64,000 bases of DNA. Source: Arion vulgaris (taxonomy: Eukaryota; Mollusca; Gastropoda; Stylommatophora; Arionidae). The translations under genes and the position numbers were made by a program. The notes under the pieces are model-generated. The model searched no databases and was not told where the DNA came from. It saw only the letters and a program-made list of their open reading frames with translations. The stretch spans positions 71,460,366 to 71,524,365 of the forward strand of contig CM036758.1 of the NCBI GenBank assembly GCA_020796225.1, given 5' to 3'. Positions 63,861-64,000 of this stretch are shown here, piece after piece (the stretch's first letter is position 1; every line of letters begins with the position of its first letter).

Positions 63861-63949
63861 CTTTAAGAAAATGAATAACGGCTGCGATACAAACTGCATC
63901 AGAACAAGCACACACAACATGACTACAACCCTCCCCCTCCCCCCTCCCG

Positions 63950-64000
63950 CACACAACACCTCCGGAACACTTCTATAAAGAAGTAAATGGCGAAAGAGAA
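63950..64000 (+). pseudogene. LINE family X 3' terminus, cut by window end
   Basis: Sequence cacttctataaagaagtaaa and tggcgaaagagaa match the 3' end of family X. Confidence 0.7.

Overview
This window is a repeat-packed piece of an animal nuclear genome, not a prokaryotic or organellar one. The basis is spliced genes with GT/AG junctions and matching phases, several tRNA-derived SINE families, many 5'-truncated LINE ends, a Penelope-like element, mariner, Tigger/pogo, piggyBac-like and hAT-like DNA elements, and long minisatellites. The peritrophin-type chitin-binding gene and the repeat mix suggest an invertebrate. A gastropod mollusc is my best guess; this is inference and nothing in the window proves it.

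Host genes. All recognisable host exons are on the minus strand. (1) A cysteine-rich, secreted or membrane-anchored protein with a folate-receptor-like cysteine pattern runs from about 22.4 kb (signal peptide) to 9.66 kb (stop). Exons at 20431-20178, 17734-17655 and 9860-9658 join in matching phases. The introns between them hold a Penelope-like element, a Tigger and many SINEs and LINEs. (2) A complete four-exon chitin-binding (CBM14/peritrophin-like) gene lies at 33621-27347. Its phases all match and it predicts 281 residues. (3) The terminal exon of a paralogue of gene 2 lies at 50971-50642, same strand; its upstream exons were not found.

Mobile elements. 10.2-14.6 kb is a Penelope-like retroelement whose 3' half is also present as an inverted copy head-to-head with it. 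15.0-16.8 kb is a decayed Tigger. 58677-60018 is a mariner with both terminal repeats and a TA duplication. 8552-9241 is an internally deleted piggyBac-like element. TTAA-flanked MITEs, and hAT-like MITEs with perfect 8-bp target duplications, are scattered through the window. At least six SINE groups are present, many with intact 7-13 bp target duplications and several nested in each other. One group has an unrecognised, non-tRNA head shared by three unrelated bodies. LINE remains are almost all the last 200-700 bp of reverse-transcriptase ORFs or RNase H domains. Each LINE family carries its own microsatellite tail: GAA, ATT, GAT, ATAG, CATAA or TAACCAA.

Tandem arrays. Minisatellites with units of 45, 30, 31, 33, 54, 23 and 23 bp make up several kilobases. 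Those whose unit length is divisible by three give long but spurious open frames. The 33-bp array abuts a splice donor of the chitin-binding gene.
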